64,000 nt of DNA from Stratiolaelaps scimitus (Eukaryota > Arthropoda > Arachnida > Mesostigmata > Laelapidae): the NCBI GenBank assembly GCA_019614645.1, contig JABWDB010000016.1:3596001-3660000 (forward strand). Direction: 5' to 3'. Below are positions 1-11,612 of this stretch, piece after piece. The notes below the pieces were generated by a model. That model did no database searches, had not been told where the DNA came from, and saw only the letters and a list, made by a program, of their open reading frames with translations. The first letter of the stretch is position 1. Each line of letters starts with the position of its first letter. A program made the translations under genes and the position numbers.

Positions 1-540
1 ACTTACTCACTGTGCTTAGCCCCGGACGGTTTGAGGCGCGCGACCAACCAGTCTGCGCGCAACCGTCAGACACTCGGATCCACTGCAACTGAAACAGTCG
101 GCGGGGAAGAACGACACAGATCGTAACGGCAGTGGTAGTAGTGGTGGTGGTGGTGGCGGTGCTGCTGGTGGTGGTGGACGGCTTTCGCAGAACAAGAAAG
201 TGCAGCAGCTTCGATGTAAGTGCAGCTGGCCACCTTCTTCGTCGCTGTGGCGGCGGCGGCGGCCGAAGAGGCCGCTGCTGCCCGTTGACGCCACTGATGT
301 GTCTGCCCCCGCCACGGTGATGTCGGGCGCATGGCGGGGGCATTACCACAGTAGCACAATGTTGAACCGCGTGAGCCGACAGACCGACGTAATTTGTCGA
401 CCATCGACACCACCGTCGATCGTCAAGCGCAAACTGCTGACCGAAGCATGGGGGAGACTTGAGAACAAGTCACGGATGTGTGGAGGGCACTATCATGATT
501 TGGTGTAATAGCAACTATTGATTTAGTCAAAGGCGAATTC
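1..540. other. GC-rich low-complexity segment, possible 5' exon on minus strand
   Basis: The segment is rich in GTGGTGGTGG and GGCGGCGG runs, so every frame gives artificial poly-Pro, poly-His, poly-Val or poly-Ala peptides. The first ten bases, read on the minus strand, are GTGAGTAAGT, a near-perfect splice donor. A minus-strand exon, probably 5' UTR, may therefore end at about position 11 and continue left of the window. None of the open frames looks like a conserved protein. Confidence 0.3.
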
Positions 541-1949
541 GATGACTCGTAAATATCATCGATGGTACACAATGGCCAACAAAAAAAAAGCACACGACAG
601 GTTTCCTCCTCAGCGTGGATATTTCAATGACGCGGGAGATATGTCTCATTTGTTTTTCCTTCGCTGATACGTTGTTACTCCCCCCTTAGATTAGAACAAT
701 GAACGCGTGTGCGTCTGTGTCGTTGGCTGCGGGCGCCAGTCGGTGCGAGGCCTCGCTACCGCTAATTGTGTTTCGTTTATTCTTCAACAAAGAATACGAT
801 TGTACAGAATTTTCTCCTTCGGCGGAAACATACGAACGTCCGCCTGTCCCCATAATGAACGGCCGACTGATCTTTGTCGCTGCCGTTGGACAATCGTACT
901 CCGAGCATGAGCTTTCTTAGTGTTGATAAACTTAGAGCAAGTCAAGGAAGTCGTCGAGAATTCGATTCGAATAGATGTGGGAGGGTTGATCGATTATTTG
1001 AATGCGGCGACATCTCCTCACACGAGTGAGGCAGGTACAATTGCGCTACGCTGCTGGGCCCCTTCGAACGCTCGTGACTGTACGATATGGGGTAGAATTT
1101 TTCAGCTGCGGGCAGATTATTCAACATCGGACCAAAAAGTCATGTTGTGGCGAGGTCTTCGCCGGGGATACTCATGTCTGCTCAGTGTGTAACACGGCAA
1201 CCAAAACAGTGCTGTTCCGATCGTTGGGACGTGCGACTGAATCGGTTGCTTTTTCGGAAAGCTGTCAAGTCCGATGGTCGTACCGTCGATTGAAGCAAAA
1301 CCACAAACGCCACCAAATATACACGTTATAAAAAAATCGCTGGCGGCCTTCACTAAACTGGTGGTATTGAGCGTGTATATGTGTTTAATTATTTAACAAA
1401 TAAGCTCATTTATAGCGTACACCAAATATATAATAGAGACGATGTTCGCCGGAACTGCTCTAATGGTAATTCGTACATCATTGCTGGTGGATAAATACCG
1501 CAGGTAGCTGCGCATATATATTCGAATACACAAAATCACAAGTGCCTTCAGATTTTGCAATTATAGTACTAGATTTGCAAAAAGTTAATGACGACCTGAA
1601 GGGAACTTCCACGCGATAAATTGAGCACCAAAACAATAAAATAGCCATATCAGTACCTAGTTTTAACGACGATGGAAACGCGGCAAACCAGTTCTAATAG
1701 TTGGCGGCATTTGACACATGAAATATTTATCGTGGCAACAAATCTAAATCACCAGTAGATAACAACCTGCGGCAGTCGGAATATTTACATTTGTCCCGAC
1801 CAGGGACTTGCGCGCGTTGAAGCCCTTTTCATGCGCTATTCTGTGATTTAGGCTGTGTCTAGTTAAAAAAAAATCTTCAAAAAATTTATGTTTTCACACC
1901 CCTCCCTTCAATGATCAACGTTCTCTCTCTTTCTCTCTCTCTCTCCCTG
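541..1949. other. no supported gene
   Basis: Short overlapping open frames of up to about 110 residues lie on both strands around 700-1350, with no signal peptide, splice support or recognisable domain. A CT-rich simple tract (about 1920-1948) leads into the SINE. Confidence 0.5.
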
Positions 1950-2087
1950 TCGGCGCGGTGGCTTAGATGGCTAAGTCTCTGGCTATCAGAAGCCAGAGGC
2001 CGCAGGTTCGAGCCCCGCTGCGTGATGACATATATGAGAGCTTAAGCATTGTAAAATTGCAGCTCCTTTAATACACCAATAAAGCTT

Positions 2088-2093
<6 letters not shown>
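1950..2093 (+). mobile_element. tRNA-derived SINE, family 1, full-length copy
   Basis: The head is tRNA-like. It has an A-box-like TGGCTTAGATGG, a stem around GGCTATC...GAAGCC, and a B box GGTTCGAGCCCC. The body (ATGAGAGCTTAAGCATTGT) is followed by TGCAGCTCCTTTAATA and a tail of ACCAATAAAGCTTTACC, after which a (TA)n tract begins. A near-identical antisense copy lies at 16929-17070, and tail fragments lie at 29871 and 39104. The head resembles a tRNA with a long variable arm (Leu or Ser type), which is only a suggestion. No terminal CCA or cloverleaf typical of a functional tRNA is present. Confidence 0.85.

Positions 2094-2119
<26 letters not shown>
2094..2119. repeat. (TA)n microsatellite
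   Basis: This is a simple dinucleotide tract directly abutting the SINE tail. Confidence 0.9.
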
Positions 2120-3140
2120 GTTCATGTTATCGTAACCGCGTGACTCACATGTACTTCATGCCAGACAGAAATACTGCCGTATCTAATACTATCCTGCAAT
2201 ACTTCGATTAACAACTGAACCTAAACCGTATCTTACCTTCGAGTTCGTCGCTTTGAGCCATTCTCCTGTCGCCCTATTGCAACTATACCATTATTCTGCC
2301 ACTGCAATGATCTCGTTACCGCTCTCTCATTACCCCATGTCCGTTAATCCACTGCATTGTTCTCATTGCTGAAGTGCTACGATCTCATTGTCTCGCTTCA
2401 CTGTTTTGGTAGCTTCGTTACTAACTGGTTTACCCAATTGACCTGATTATTAAATAATTCTCCTGTTTTAGCTATCGCCTTGCAACAGTTATCCCCATTC
2501 CTCCCGTGTTAATTATCCCGTCTAGATATCGCAATTAACCCCTTACCCTGCAATCGCTAACCTGTTCTCGGGTTCAAGACACTCAGCCTTTTCAGTTATG
2601 TAATTATTTCAGTTCAATTACAATTGTTCTATGATCGCAATGTAAACTGCTCATTCACATTGACACTTTGCACAAATTCACAACGATTTTCGTGATACAC
2701 CACATTCGCTCCATGCTATGGCAGAATGAGAGAAAAACCGATTCGTTTTCGAAAAGTTCGTCGCAATGAAATCGAGCTCGAAAAAACGTAAGCAACTTTT
2801 GCGTTGGATTGTTACAACAGATTCTCAACGATTGTCGACCCAAACGGCTAAAATTTTCCTCCCTTTGCAATATTCATATTTTTCAAAACGTGAGCTTGAC
2901 TCAGTCTTGTCATTTGTACCATAGTGTTATGTCGACAAGTCAGGTTTACACACGATAAAAGTGAACCTGATTCTTCTCAGGCATAGTACGTTCACCATAG
3001 TACGTTCTCGTTAGGCCAGCCGAGAATGAAACACCATCAGGATGTCTGAAGCCGTCGAGATCACCGTCGCCCATACGAACGTTCGAACAAACAAATTTTA
3101 CGCTCTAATATATATATATATATATATATACAACACCCTG

Positions 3141-3173
<33 letters not shown>

Positions 3174-5810
3174 TGTGTTGTGCTGCTTACTGCAGGGTTA
3201 GCCAGTTTGCAAATAAATCGCACCACATTTTTCTCGTTCAGCAAAGGTCATTACATATTGTCGGCTCACGGCTTGGATTTCCACTTTAGTATATTTAACT
3301 TGACGAAAAATGACATCGCCTTAGCGCTCTTCCATCGTGTCCACGAGTTATCGACCGTAACCACTGACTTCCAACAGTTCTCATTTCAGATTTTCACTAG
3401 CGCGCTTAAAGATCACGTTCCAATATTCTAGCGAATGACATTAAATGATTGCCTCGGCTCCGAGACGTAGAAACTAAACTTGCCAAGGGGTGCGAATCGT
3501 TGAAGCGAGCGTCCACGTTCCCGACACAAAAAGTATCGACCACCCAATCCAGTTTTTCATAAACTGCCCGATTGTCTGCCACCCTTTTGAACCATTCAGA
3601 AACAAACGATAATATCAACGGTTATATACTGCTGGCCGTTACGGCCGTACGTGAATATTTCCATAGCTGAACAGATTACCATTACATTGAGCATGTCTCA
3701 GTATAAAATACTATAGGATTAGATACGTCTCAGGAAGGAGCAATCAGATTTGCCATAATGTTGACCAGAAGATATATCTTTTCTATGCCGCTCATGCATT
3801 GTATAAATACGTCCGCGAATTTCCATATAAAATAATCATAATCATAGGTGTACACTGTAATATCAATAAACGCACAGCGAAATTATTCTCAATCAACACA
3901 AAAATGATTTTCTAACGAGACATTTGAAATTAGCAGTATATTAATTGTCTTTTACGCTTGTATAGCGGTTCGAGTTGGGCGATCAGCTTGCTGATATGGT
4001 TGTTATTATTGTGAAATCTAGCCGAAATCAAGTGTTTAGTAATAAATCTATCGGACTATCTATTAAGGGTGCGTTTCTTCCTAAAGATGAATTAAACATT
4101 GAGCGGTAGATATTATGTATCCCTGGTGACTTGATCAAAGGGACTTGTCGGATACGACGTTGCCATCGTCACCCGACATTAACCCTGCCCGTTGCCCAAC
4201 TTGACAACATTCTCACTTTTGCCATTGTGCTATTCCGCTCAAGCGATTCGAAGCGCTTGCCCCGTTGTGCAAAGTGGCCAGTTATGATTTCTCATTTCAT
4301 GCTGGCCAGGGAGGAGTAGGCCCCTTTCGACAGACGGAGTAGTCTTCGATCGACTTAAAGCACTATAATGAGGCTTGGCCAACGTAAACTAAGTTAAACT
4401 CTGTAGTGTATACCTGTGTGTGGATTATGGGCCCGACGCTGCGTACGAGCTCGATCGAAATGTTCAATTCGATTCAGCTGAAACAAAGAACAACAGTTAG
4501 CAAGGTGGTGTTGTTTGGCATATACCGTCTTCGGGGTCAGCCGGTTAAGGCGACAGGTTAGAATTTGGCTTGTGCACAAACGCGGCAGATGCTGTTGTCA
4601 AAATGTATTAGCAGCGCTACAACAAACATTCACAATGTTACAATGATTGAAACGAGATGGCAGTATAGATATTCTCGGGGCTACCTGCGAGCGTCCTTAG
4701 TTAACAGAGTCAGCGTCAAGTTCCGGTGTCACGTTAGAAAATCGTCGTATCTACTTGCATCCTTGGTTGATCACAAGATCAAGCTCAACATATTCGTTCC
4801 AATGTACATTTCCTGTTCACTTTGATGCGTTTTCGATAATCAATGTATAACAGTTTAATCCTCACTCTCGTCTCAGATATCGAACCCATTCGAAATTCGA
4901 ATACGGAACATGAACGGTGGGTGCAACACACGCAAGCAGTATCGTTCCCGATCAACTATCAACTATTTTCTCAATGAGATCAAATGACCCCAAAGGTAGC
5001 GGCGTCCTACCAACTGTATCATCGCGCAGCGTGACGTGATATTTGCTTTTTGGCGATTTTCCGATCGGCCGGATCGACTGGTCGCCCGCAAATACAGACG
5101 ACAGCCTATATATTCGTTTGCGTAGACGTTTTCACTTGTGGCTTGTGACATGGGCCGTGGGATCCGTTTGAAAAAAATACAACTAGAATGTATAGTTACC
5201 TAAACTCACTTTGGGCAAGTGTAATATAACCGAACGGTGAGTGTTTGCTGATAGGATACTATCATAATACATTGGAGAATATATATACATATATATATAT
5301 ATATTATACAAACAAAGGGGGGTCCTTATCAAATGAGGCATAAGTCGCGTCGCTACGCCTGAAGCAGTACTCTCTAGTCGTTGGCAGCCAGTTTTCTCAG
5401 GCGGTCCTAAGGGCTGCGTTTACGGCAAAGAGACAACTAACAGATTGAGTCGAACACGTACTAAATGTAAGCAAACAATCGGGCGATGTACCCGAGCCTC
5501 GACGACCAATATTTCACCGTTTTCAAATACGAAACAGTTTTTTTTTTTGCTCATAGCTAAATTGTTTCGCTTGCGTAATTCATACACACTAGTTATCAGT
5601 GATAAAGCGAATATGTAAACAACCCCTTCCGTCAATTTGGCAATCACAGCGTAACCCAATAGCCGTCTATTCATTGCCATGTATTAATTCATTTCAAGCA
5701 CATCGTACTCCCTTCTGTAACTTTTGTATTCTAGATATTAACACCTAAAAAAAAGACGCTATGAAAACAATCATTTTTTATAATCATTATCATTATTATC
5801 ACTACCACAG
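2120..5810. other. no supported gene
   Basis: This is AT-rich sequence with only short, unsupported open frames. It includes a (TA)n microsatellite at 3108-3173 and another at about 5279-5305. I see no conserved domain, signal peptide with donor, or RNA gene. Confidence 0.5.
3108..3173. repeat. interrupted (TA)n microsatellite
   Basis: Two (TA)n blocks are separated by CAACACCCTG. The open frame across it encodes a repetitive Tyr-Ile peptide and is an artefact. Confidence 0.9.
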
Positions 5811-6291
5811 GATTGCAGAGGGACACATTCATCTGTGCTGTGACGCCGCCCGATGTCCACCGCTTACTACCAATTGTCAAAATCGATATCCTGCAAACGA
5901 GTCGCCGGTTTGATCAGCCACCACCAGAGGCAAGTTGTTGTCCTCACTCCTGTTGTCATTGTTTCGGTCAGAAGTCCCCGCTAAGCGGTCAACGTCAAAT
6001 GATATTCTTTGGACGCAGAGTAAATCGTCGTCGCCGTCATCTGCGGCCGCTGCTACTGCTGCTGGCAATGCATCGGCAAACGCAACCGTGATGGAGAAGG
6101 GATCCTGGGGGATGGAGCGGCGACCGGGTGGACGAATAATGTGCCCGATAACGACAACAAAAAAAAAACATGAAGCAGAACACTACAGCATTGTCTCTCT
6201 CCCTCTCTCGCTCTTTCTCTTGACGAAGTAGGAGTAGAGGAAAAAGTACGAAAACAGCTCACGTTGTATCATAGTTTCGTAGTCAGCAAGG
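5811..6291 (+). other. possible non-coding or 5' UTR exon (plus), with an alternative coding reading on minus
   Basis: On the plus strand a good acceptor (CACTACCACAG) ends at 5810, and a good donor (GTAAGT) follows at 6292. No plus frame is open throughout, so a plus exon would be UTR or contain a start and stop. On the minus strand a pyrimidine-rich tract ending CCCCCAG precedes a frame open from about 6103 down to 5877. That frame is acidic and Ala/Asp/Asn-rich (about 75 residues) and could be a terminal exon. The two readings exclude each other, and codon triplet repeats make either weak. Confidence 0.25.
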
Positions 6292-7044
6292 GTAAGTTTT
6301 TGGCGGGCAGACAACGCCCGACCTGTGGTCCACCGGTGGCCCCACTGGTGGTGACCCAACAAACGGTGGGTTCAAATCGCGAACGCCGCTCGGCAGCAGC
6401 AGCAGCAACAACAACAACAACAACGCTCAAGCTGAACTGAAATATCGGCATTTCATCCGAACGGGCAACACGTCCATCATGCTGCTGATCGAACTGACCA
6501 ATTCGATCCTGGCAAAAGGGTAGCAATTGACTAGCGGTATTGGTGTCCGTTGCATAAAACGAACGCCAGCCGATCACGTGTAGTGAATGAAGTGTTCTAT
6601 GACTGACTGACTGAGTGAATGAGCATGATAGGCCTTTTGCCTTGGAACGTACGCCTCCGCCGTGGTGATTGTTGTAGTATTCTTGTCTACTTTCGGGGAT
6701 GATGTGACAGCGGCAACGTAATCCATCGCTCGATGACCTTTACATAGGTAGCAGGGTACCACTTCTTTCGCAGTCGCCATTCAACCGTTCGAAGTTTTGC
6801 TTCTCGATTTCATACAACAGATGAGATAAGACTCATTTGACATGCTTCGACTGAAGCCGGTAACCTGATAAAGACAGGTGTTATTGGTAAGTTGATTTCG
6901 GATTGAAGTCTGTCGTGGCTGCTGTTGCTCGATGAGAACCGCCATTAGCGGAAGCTCGCGGGGTATTAACGGAAGTATCTTGCGTTCAACAGACTCGTTC
7001 GAAGGTTGCGATTTTCTTGATATATATAGATATATATATTATAT

Positions 7045-7082
<38 letters not shown>

Positions 7083-9598
7083 ATATAGGTATACCCTAGG
7101 TACCCTAGGTATATAGGTATACCCTATAGGTATACCTATATATATATACAGTATACCTGTTCGAGAAAGTGGGCTTGAGTGTAAGGCGAATTCTACATGT
7201 GTTATACAACAGGGTTGAATGAGTCTCTGTCCCCTATTAAACAAGGTAGTGTATTGTATACCCAATGTCTGTATAATGCCACTGGGCGTTTGTATTATTA
7301 GAATTTACGTATACTAACTTAAGGGGGACTTACTTATTAGAATAATATTATAATTCATTAGTCTGCTGCTGCGACTGCTGTTTGTACATAGTCGAAATCG
7401 CTAAATGTTCATTCATTATGCATCCGCTCAAAGTTCACCGTGAGCGCTAACGTGATCATTGTCGCCCACAAGGTACTACCAAGTCTTCGAGTGTAAGCAA
7501 TTGTTCGCGTCTCTTCCATCGCAGTGACAGTGCAAAATCGGGAAGTCAGCCGCGACGTCAGCGCGCTGTAACAAAATACGCCAACGGCGTTAGTAGCAGC
7601 AGTAGAAGGAGGAGGATACGGCTACTTGGGTGAACAGCAATGAACAGGAAATTTGAAGACGTCACTTCGATGCGCGCTCCGTTTGCTTGCAGTCACAGAC
7701 ATGACGAGTCTGCCTAGAATGGCTCTCATTCATAACTTGTCGCATTGAACGTGCTGGCAATTTTCAAATATATATATGAGGCAATCCACAACGGCCGGCT
7801 ATCGTGAGTAATGTCAACACTTCCTATTTAGAAATGCGTGTGACCCTCTCTCTCTCGCTCTCGCTCTCATGTAAAACCCGTACTATGGATGCAACATAAT
7901 AGACGACTGTAGCGACGATGAAAGCACCATTTTCAACATGGCTCCGAAACACGGGGGCCAAATACTAAAGCGTTATTCCATCAGATTAACAGTTAAATCC
8001 CGAGTCGAGCTATCGCCGAATAAATAATCCCGCTCCCGAGCAACTGCCTATGGTCACATCACACGGACGGGTGCAGCAAAGCGGCCAGTTATACTTACAG
8101 TTTTTCGTTGGTTGTTTTTTTTGTGCAAATCTACAAATGAAAAATGATGAATATCGATCAATATATGACGACGACACATTCACTCGGTCGCTGTCTTAAG
8201 AGAACGTGCAATGCCGCCTGTTGGGTTTCGTGTCCGCTCCGCCGTTCGATAGGTATCATACATAGGTGCAGTACAATACCTCATGCCAGAGCTAGCCGCG
8301 TGACCCCAGAACGACAGACGCCAAAAAGTGCTATGACCACGTAAATTTCCCCCTGCCTTTGAAGACAAAGGAAGCAAGATGATAATGCTGAAGACTCAAG
8401 GTCACGCCGGCCTTTCGTCCCAATGTCGTAGTCTTTCCACTTACTGAAGAATTTACTGACTACACGTTCCGCTGTTGTTGTATCGTCGTCGAACTAGGCC
8501 GATCAATCGGAGTGGTGTTTTCGTCATGCTCGAACATCGGCATCGAGCAGCGGCGCCGCGTAGGGTGGCGGGTTGTTCACGGACTATTCAAGGTACGCAC
8601 TTCGGTACTTCCGACGGCGTTGATCCAACTGCATTTAGGTGACAATGACGGCGGTGACAACGCATGAAGCGTTTAGATGTTTTCTACCCTCTTGCCTTTT
8701 GAACTCCTTCGATTACGGCCGAGGTACATCCCCCTCGGCAGTGAGCTCATCGCGAGTAATCAAACGATTTCTATACAAGTAGTCGACACTCGGAAGAATC
8801 ATCTTGATTCAACGATACACAATATAGAAAGCCAATGTACACGGCCATGTCGTCACGACCTAACGCGTGCCACTGTATTAAGGTTCATGTGTTGAATTAC
8901 TCATCAAAGGCTTTTCGACGATATAATTTTCGAATGCTAAACAGCTGCGCTAGCTAGCTACTCGAGGCGTTATGCCACACGGAATGTCCATGATACCCAG
9001 CGACCATCGAGAATAGAACGCAGCTCATAAGGCGCTCGGGGTAGTAAGTGAAGTTAGCAACGAGTAAATTGAATCAATTCATCACTTTGGTTTTGGGTGT
9101 CACAACCTCATTTTAAAGCTAAGCTCGTGGGGAGATCCCCGAGAGTTGAATTTACGGCAGCGGTTAGCTTTCAATATTGATACACAACAAGCTGCTCCAT
9201 TCTTCATTAACGAGAAATCCGCAGGACTCATAGGAAACATTTGACACTCTTGTGTTGCAGAGAATATTGTTAACAAAGGAGCGAAACACCATGACAAGGA
9301 GTGACAAGTTTATTGACTTCAGTGATCATTCACTGCAGTGGAAATCACCGTCGACATGTACTGCGTTGCGTACTGGTTAATGATGCATCCGGACTCTCAT
9401 AAACAAAAAAGCTCAACGTCCTGGTTCCGAAGGAGGGCCTGTGAAAGATCAGTACTTTGTCGTTACAAACTCAACACGTTGATTGGCGAACCATTCCGTT
9501 TGTTGAACACCGAAAATAGTGAACTAAGATACAAAAACGTGAATACAGCGAAACTTACGTGAGGAGAGGGGCACAACCCTTGCGCTGTCGTTTCGTGC
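6292..9598. other. no supported gene; CAG/CAA repeats and palindromic AT tract
   Basis: A CAG/CAA triplet run near 6393-6422 produces poly-Val and poly-Ala in the antisense frames. A palindromic AT block lies at 7021-7157, and a CT-rich tract at about 7844-7868. Another plus donor-like site (ATTGGTAAGT) occurs near 6885 without a convincing exon. Confidence 0.45.
7021..7157. repeat. (TA)n tract with palindromic GGTATACC/CCTAGG core
   Basis: A long (TA)n run leads into a core built from GGTATACC and CCTAGGTA units arranged so that both halves are self-complementary, then returns to (TA)n. It is a simple repeat plus a strong inverted repeat. The open frame through it (Tyr/Ile repeats) is not a gene. 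Confidence 0.85.
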
Positions 9599-11612
9599 CT
9601 AGTTACTAGGACCCTTTTCTGTCGACCCAGGCTTCACCGGCGTTCCCGTCGACCCAGCCATCGCCGGCTTTCCCGTCGACCCAGCCATCGCCGGCTTTTC
9701 CTCCGACCCAGCCATCGCCGGCTTATCCACAGACCCAGTCTTCGCCGGCTTATCCACAAACCCAGTCTTCGCCGGCTTATCCACAAACCCAGTCTTCGCC
9801 GGCTTATCCACAGACCCAGTCTTCGCCGGCTTATCCACAGACCCAGTCTTCACCGGCTTATCCACAGACCCAGTCTTCACCGGCTTTAGTTCTGCAACAG
9901 GGAGTATATTTAGCAGATTCTCTCACCTCTTTGATTCAGAATCATGCGATCCTCGCATGCACTTGCAAAGCTCACCACTAGGTCATCTCCACAGCGCCGG
10001 CTCAACAGTTGCAACATCCGTAGTCATTATATAACATCATTAACACGATATTCCGCTGAATCGCAACACAGGCCTCCGGGGGATACGCTACGGATGCTAT
10101 GTGGCGTAGCACGGACGTAGGGCAATTGAGACAGCTTTAACCAAAACTCACCGTCAGAGATGTCGAAACCCGGACTCCTCTTTTCCGCATGCCATAACAT
10201 TGATAGCCCTCCACCGTGATACCTCTGTCGAAACTACCAGACAAAACGATATAGCAAACGAGAAAAATACTCGGAAATGTATGAATAAGACTAGGTGAAC
10301 ATGTGTACCTCAGACGATGAACCTTAACTAAATATTCCTTGCAACTATATTATATTCCTTTATCTGAGAACTCAAGCAGTGCAAAAACTGAGTCCCTTAA
10401 ATAAAGCTCAATTTGAATAAAATGAATGAAGTATCCCAATAGAATAGTAGCGATCGTATAGATAAACGTCTAGACAAATTGCAGAATAAATTTCTTACGC
10501 CGTTCGCAGTTTTTAGCGGGAAAATCCAAAGATCTTCAGTCATCAGTGATCGTCTCGATGGGTTGCCTAGCAGAGCGAAACAAAGCATGATGACCGTTGT
10601 GGCTACGTTACACGGTATGATGGTAAAGCTCCTGCAAGAGCGAACTCTACTGTGTAAAATAATCATTGGAGTGGAGCACAGTGAAGCATTAGGTTACATG
10701 CGGATTCATGCGGGTGACACACTAGGAGAATTCGTATGGAAGTATCCCGTACCACGCGGTTGCTGATAGTCGGTGAAATCCTTATCCTCAATCACCGTCG
10801 GCATAAGGTTACGGATACGCGGAACAAAATCGAACGTATCTTGCGACTGCAGAGCCCGCTGAAAGGTGACCGTTGATTTTTCAATTAAACCTGACATCCG
10901 AAGCCAATTACAGACGTGTCACAGAAACGCGGCCTACTAGTTTCCGCGGCGCGACGAAAAAATATGAAAATGCAACTAATATAGGAAAATCAATCAAGGG
11001 GTAGCACAATTCGCTCTGTGTTCTAGCGCCAGGCACTCGGGTGATTTGGCAGAATCACCGATCTCCTTCTACACTCGGTTGAAAGTGCTGCATGTTTGGC
11101 AGGCATTGGGATATCTACGAATGAAACTTACTTCTCGATTATGCAGATGGCGGCCGAGCGCGCCATATTCGTGGAGGTTCGTCGATAGGATCGGCCGCGA
11201 GGCTTCAGCTTGAAGACGACGGCGTCCCGCTGAAATGATATCGGTATTGTAGAGCCATGTTTGCGAGAAAGCAAATATCCTATAGGATTGATGTAAATAA
11301 AGGGCCTCCATATCCTGTTGCCTATCCGAATATTCTGGGTTCTTCCGCGACCGAATATCAGATCAGATTAACTCACTGAGAGCGCCCCGCCCAACCCATT
11401 CATAGACAATCGCAAAAGGAAAAATAAGGGAGGCCAGATTGAGAACAGTTCTCAAACGAACGTAGTGTGTTTATATCTAGGATTCACACAGCTATAATAT
11501 TAGAAAGGTTTCGTCAGGAGAGATAGTTACCACGAGAGGAAATCGCGCTACTTCCAGCGTGAACCGCAAGCAATCCGATGGTGACAACCGGAACGAGGCT
11601 GGAAATAACCAT
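9599..11612 (-). CDS. secreted protein with C-terminal nonapeptide repeats (six exons)
   Basis: No family is recognised. Six exons on the minus strand join in phase: 11612-11531, 11229-11132, 10858-10753, 10566-10499, 10233-10152 and 9891-9599. Together they give 242 residues and end at a TAG. All five introns are GT-AG, with donors GTAACT, GTAAGT, GTACGG, GTAAGA and GTGAGT. Exon 1 encodes a signal peptide (MVISSLVPVVTIGLLAVHAG). The middle is short, polar and rich in basic pairs (GRRR, SRR, EKR). The last exon encodes nine tandem 9-residue units, with consensus KTGSVDKPA shifting to MAGSTGKPA, then a short tail. Basic pairs could be prohormone cleavage sites, but no known neuropeptide motif is visible. 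The matching phase of six exons is the main support. The weakest site is the GTACGG donor. The start ATG could be preceded by a UTR exon. Confidence 0.62.
9616..9880 (-). repeat. 27-bp coding minisatellite
   Basis: There are nine tandem copies of a 27-bp unit in frame with the gene above. Copies 1-6 follow KTG(S/F)VDKP(A/V). Copies 7-9 follow MAGS(E/T)(E/G)(K/T)P(A/V). The gradient of divergence suggests stepwise expansion from the older MAGS-type end. Confidence 0.9.

Noticed and set aside
1975..2030. Functional tRNA gene
   Set aside because: The A and B boxes exist, but the acceptor stem and terminator do not. The block repeats with a common body and tail, so it is a SINE.
6269..6780. Minus-strand frames with poly-Val and poly-Ala
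   Set aside because: They come from a CAG/CAA triplet run and show no splice or domain support.
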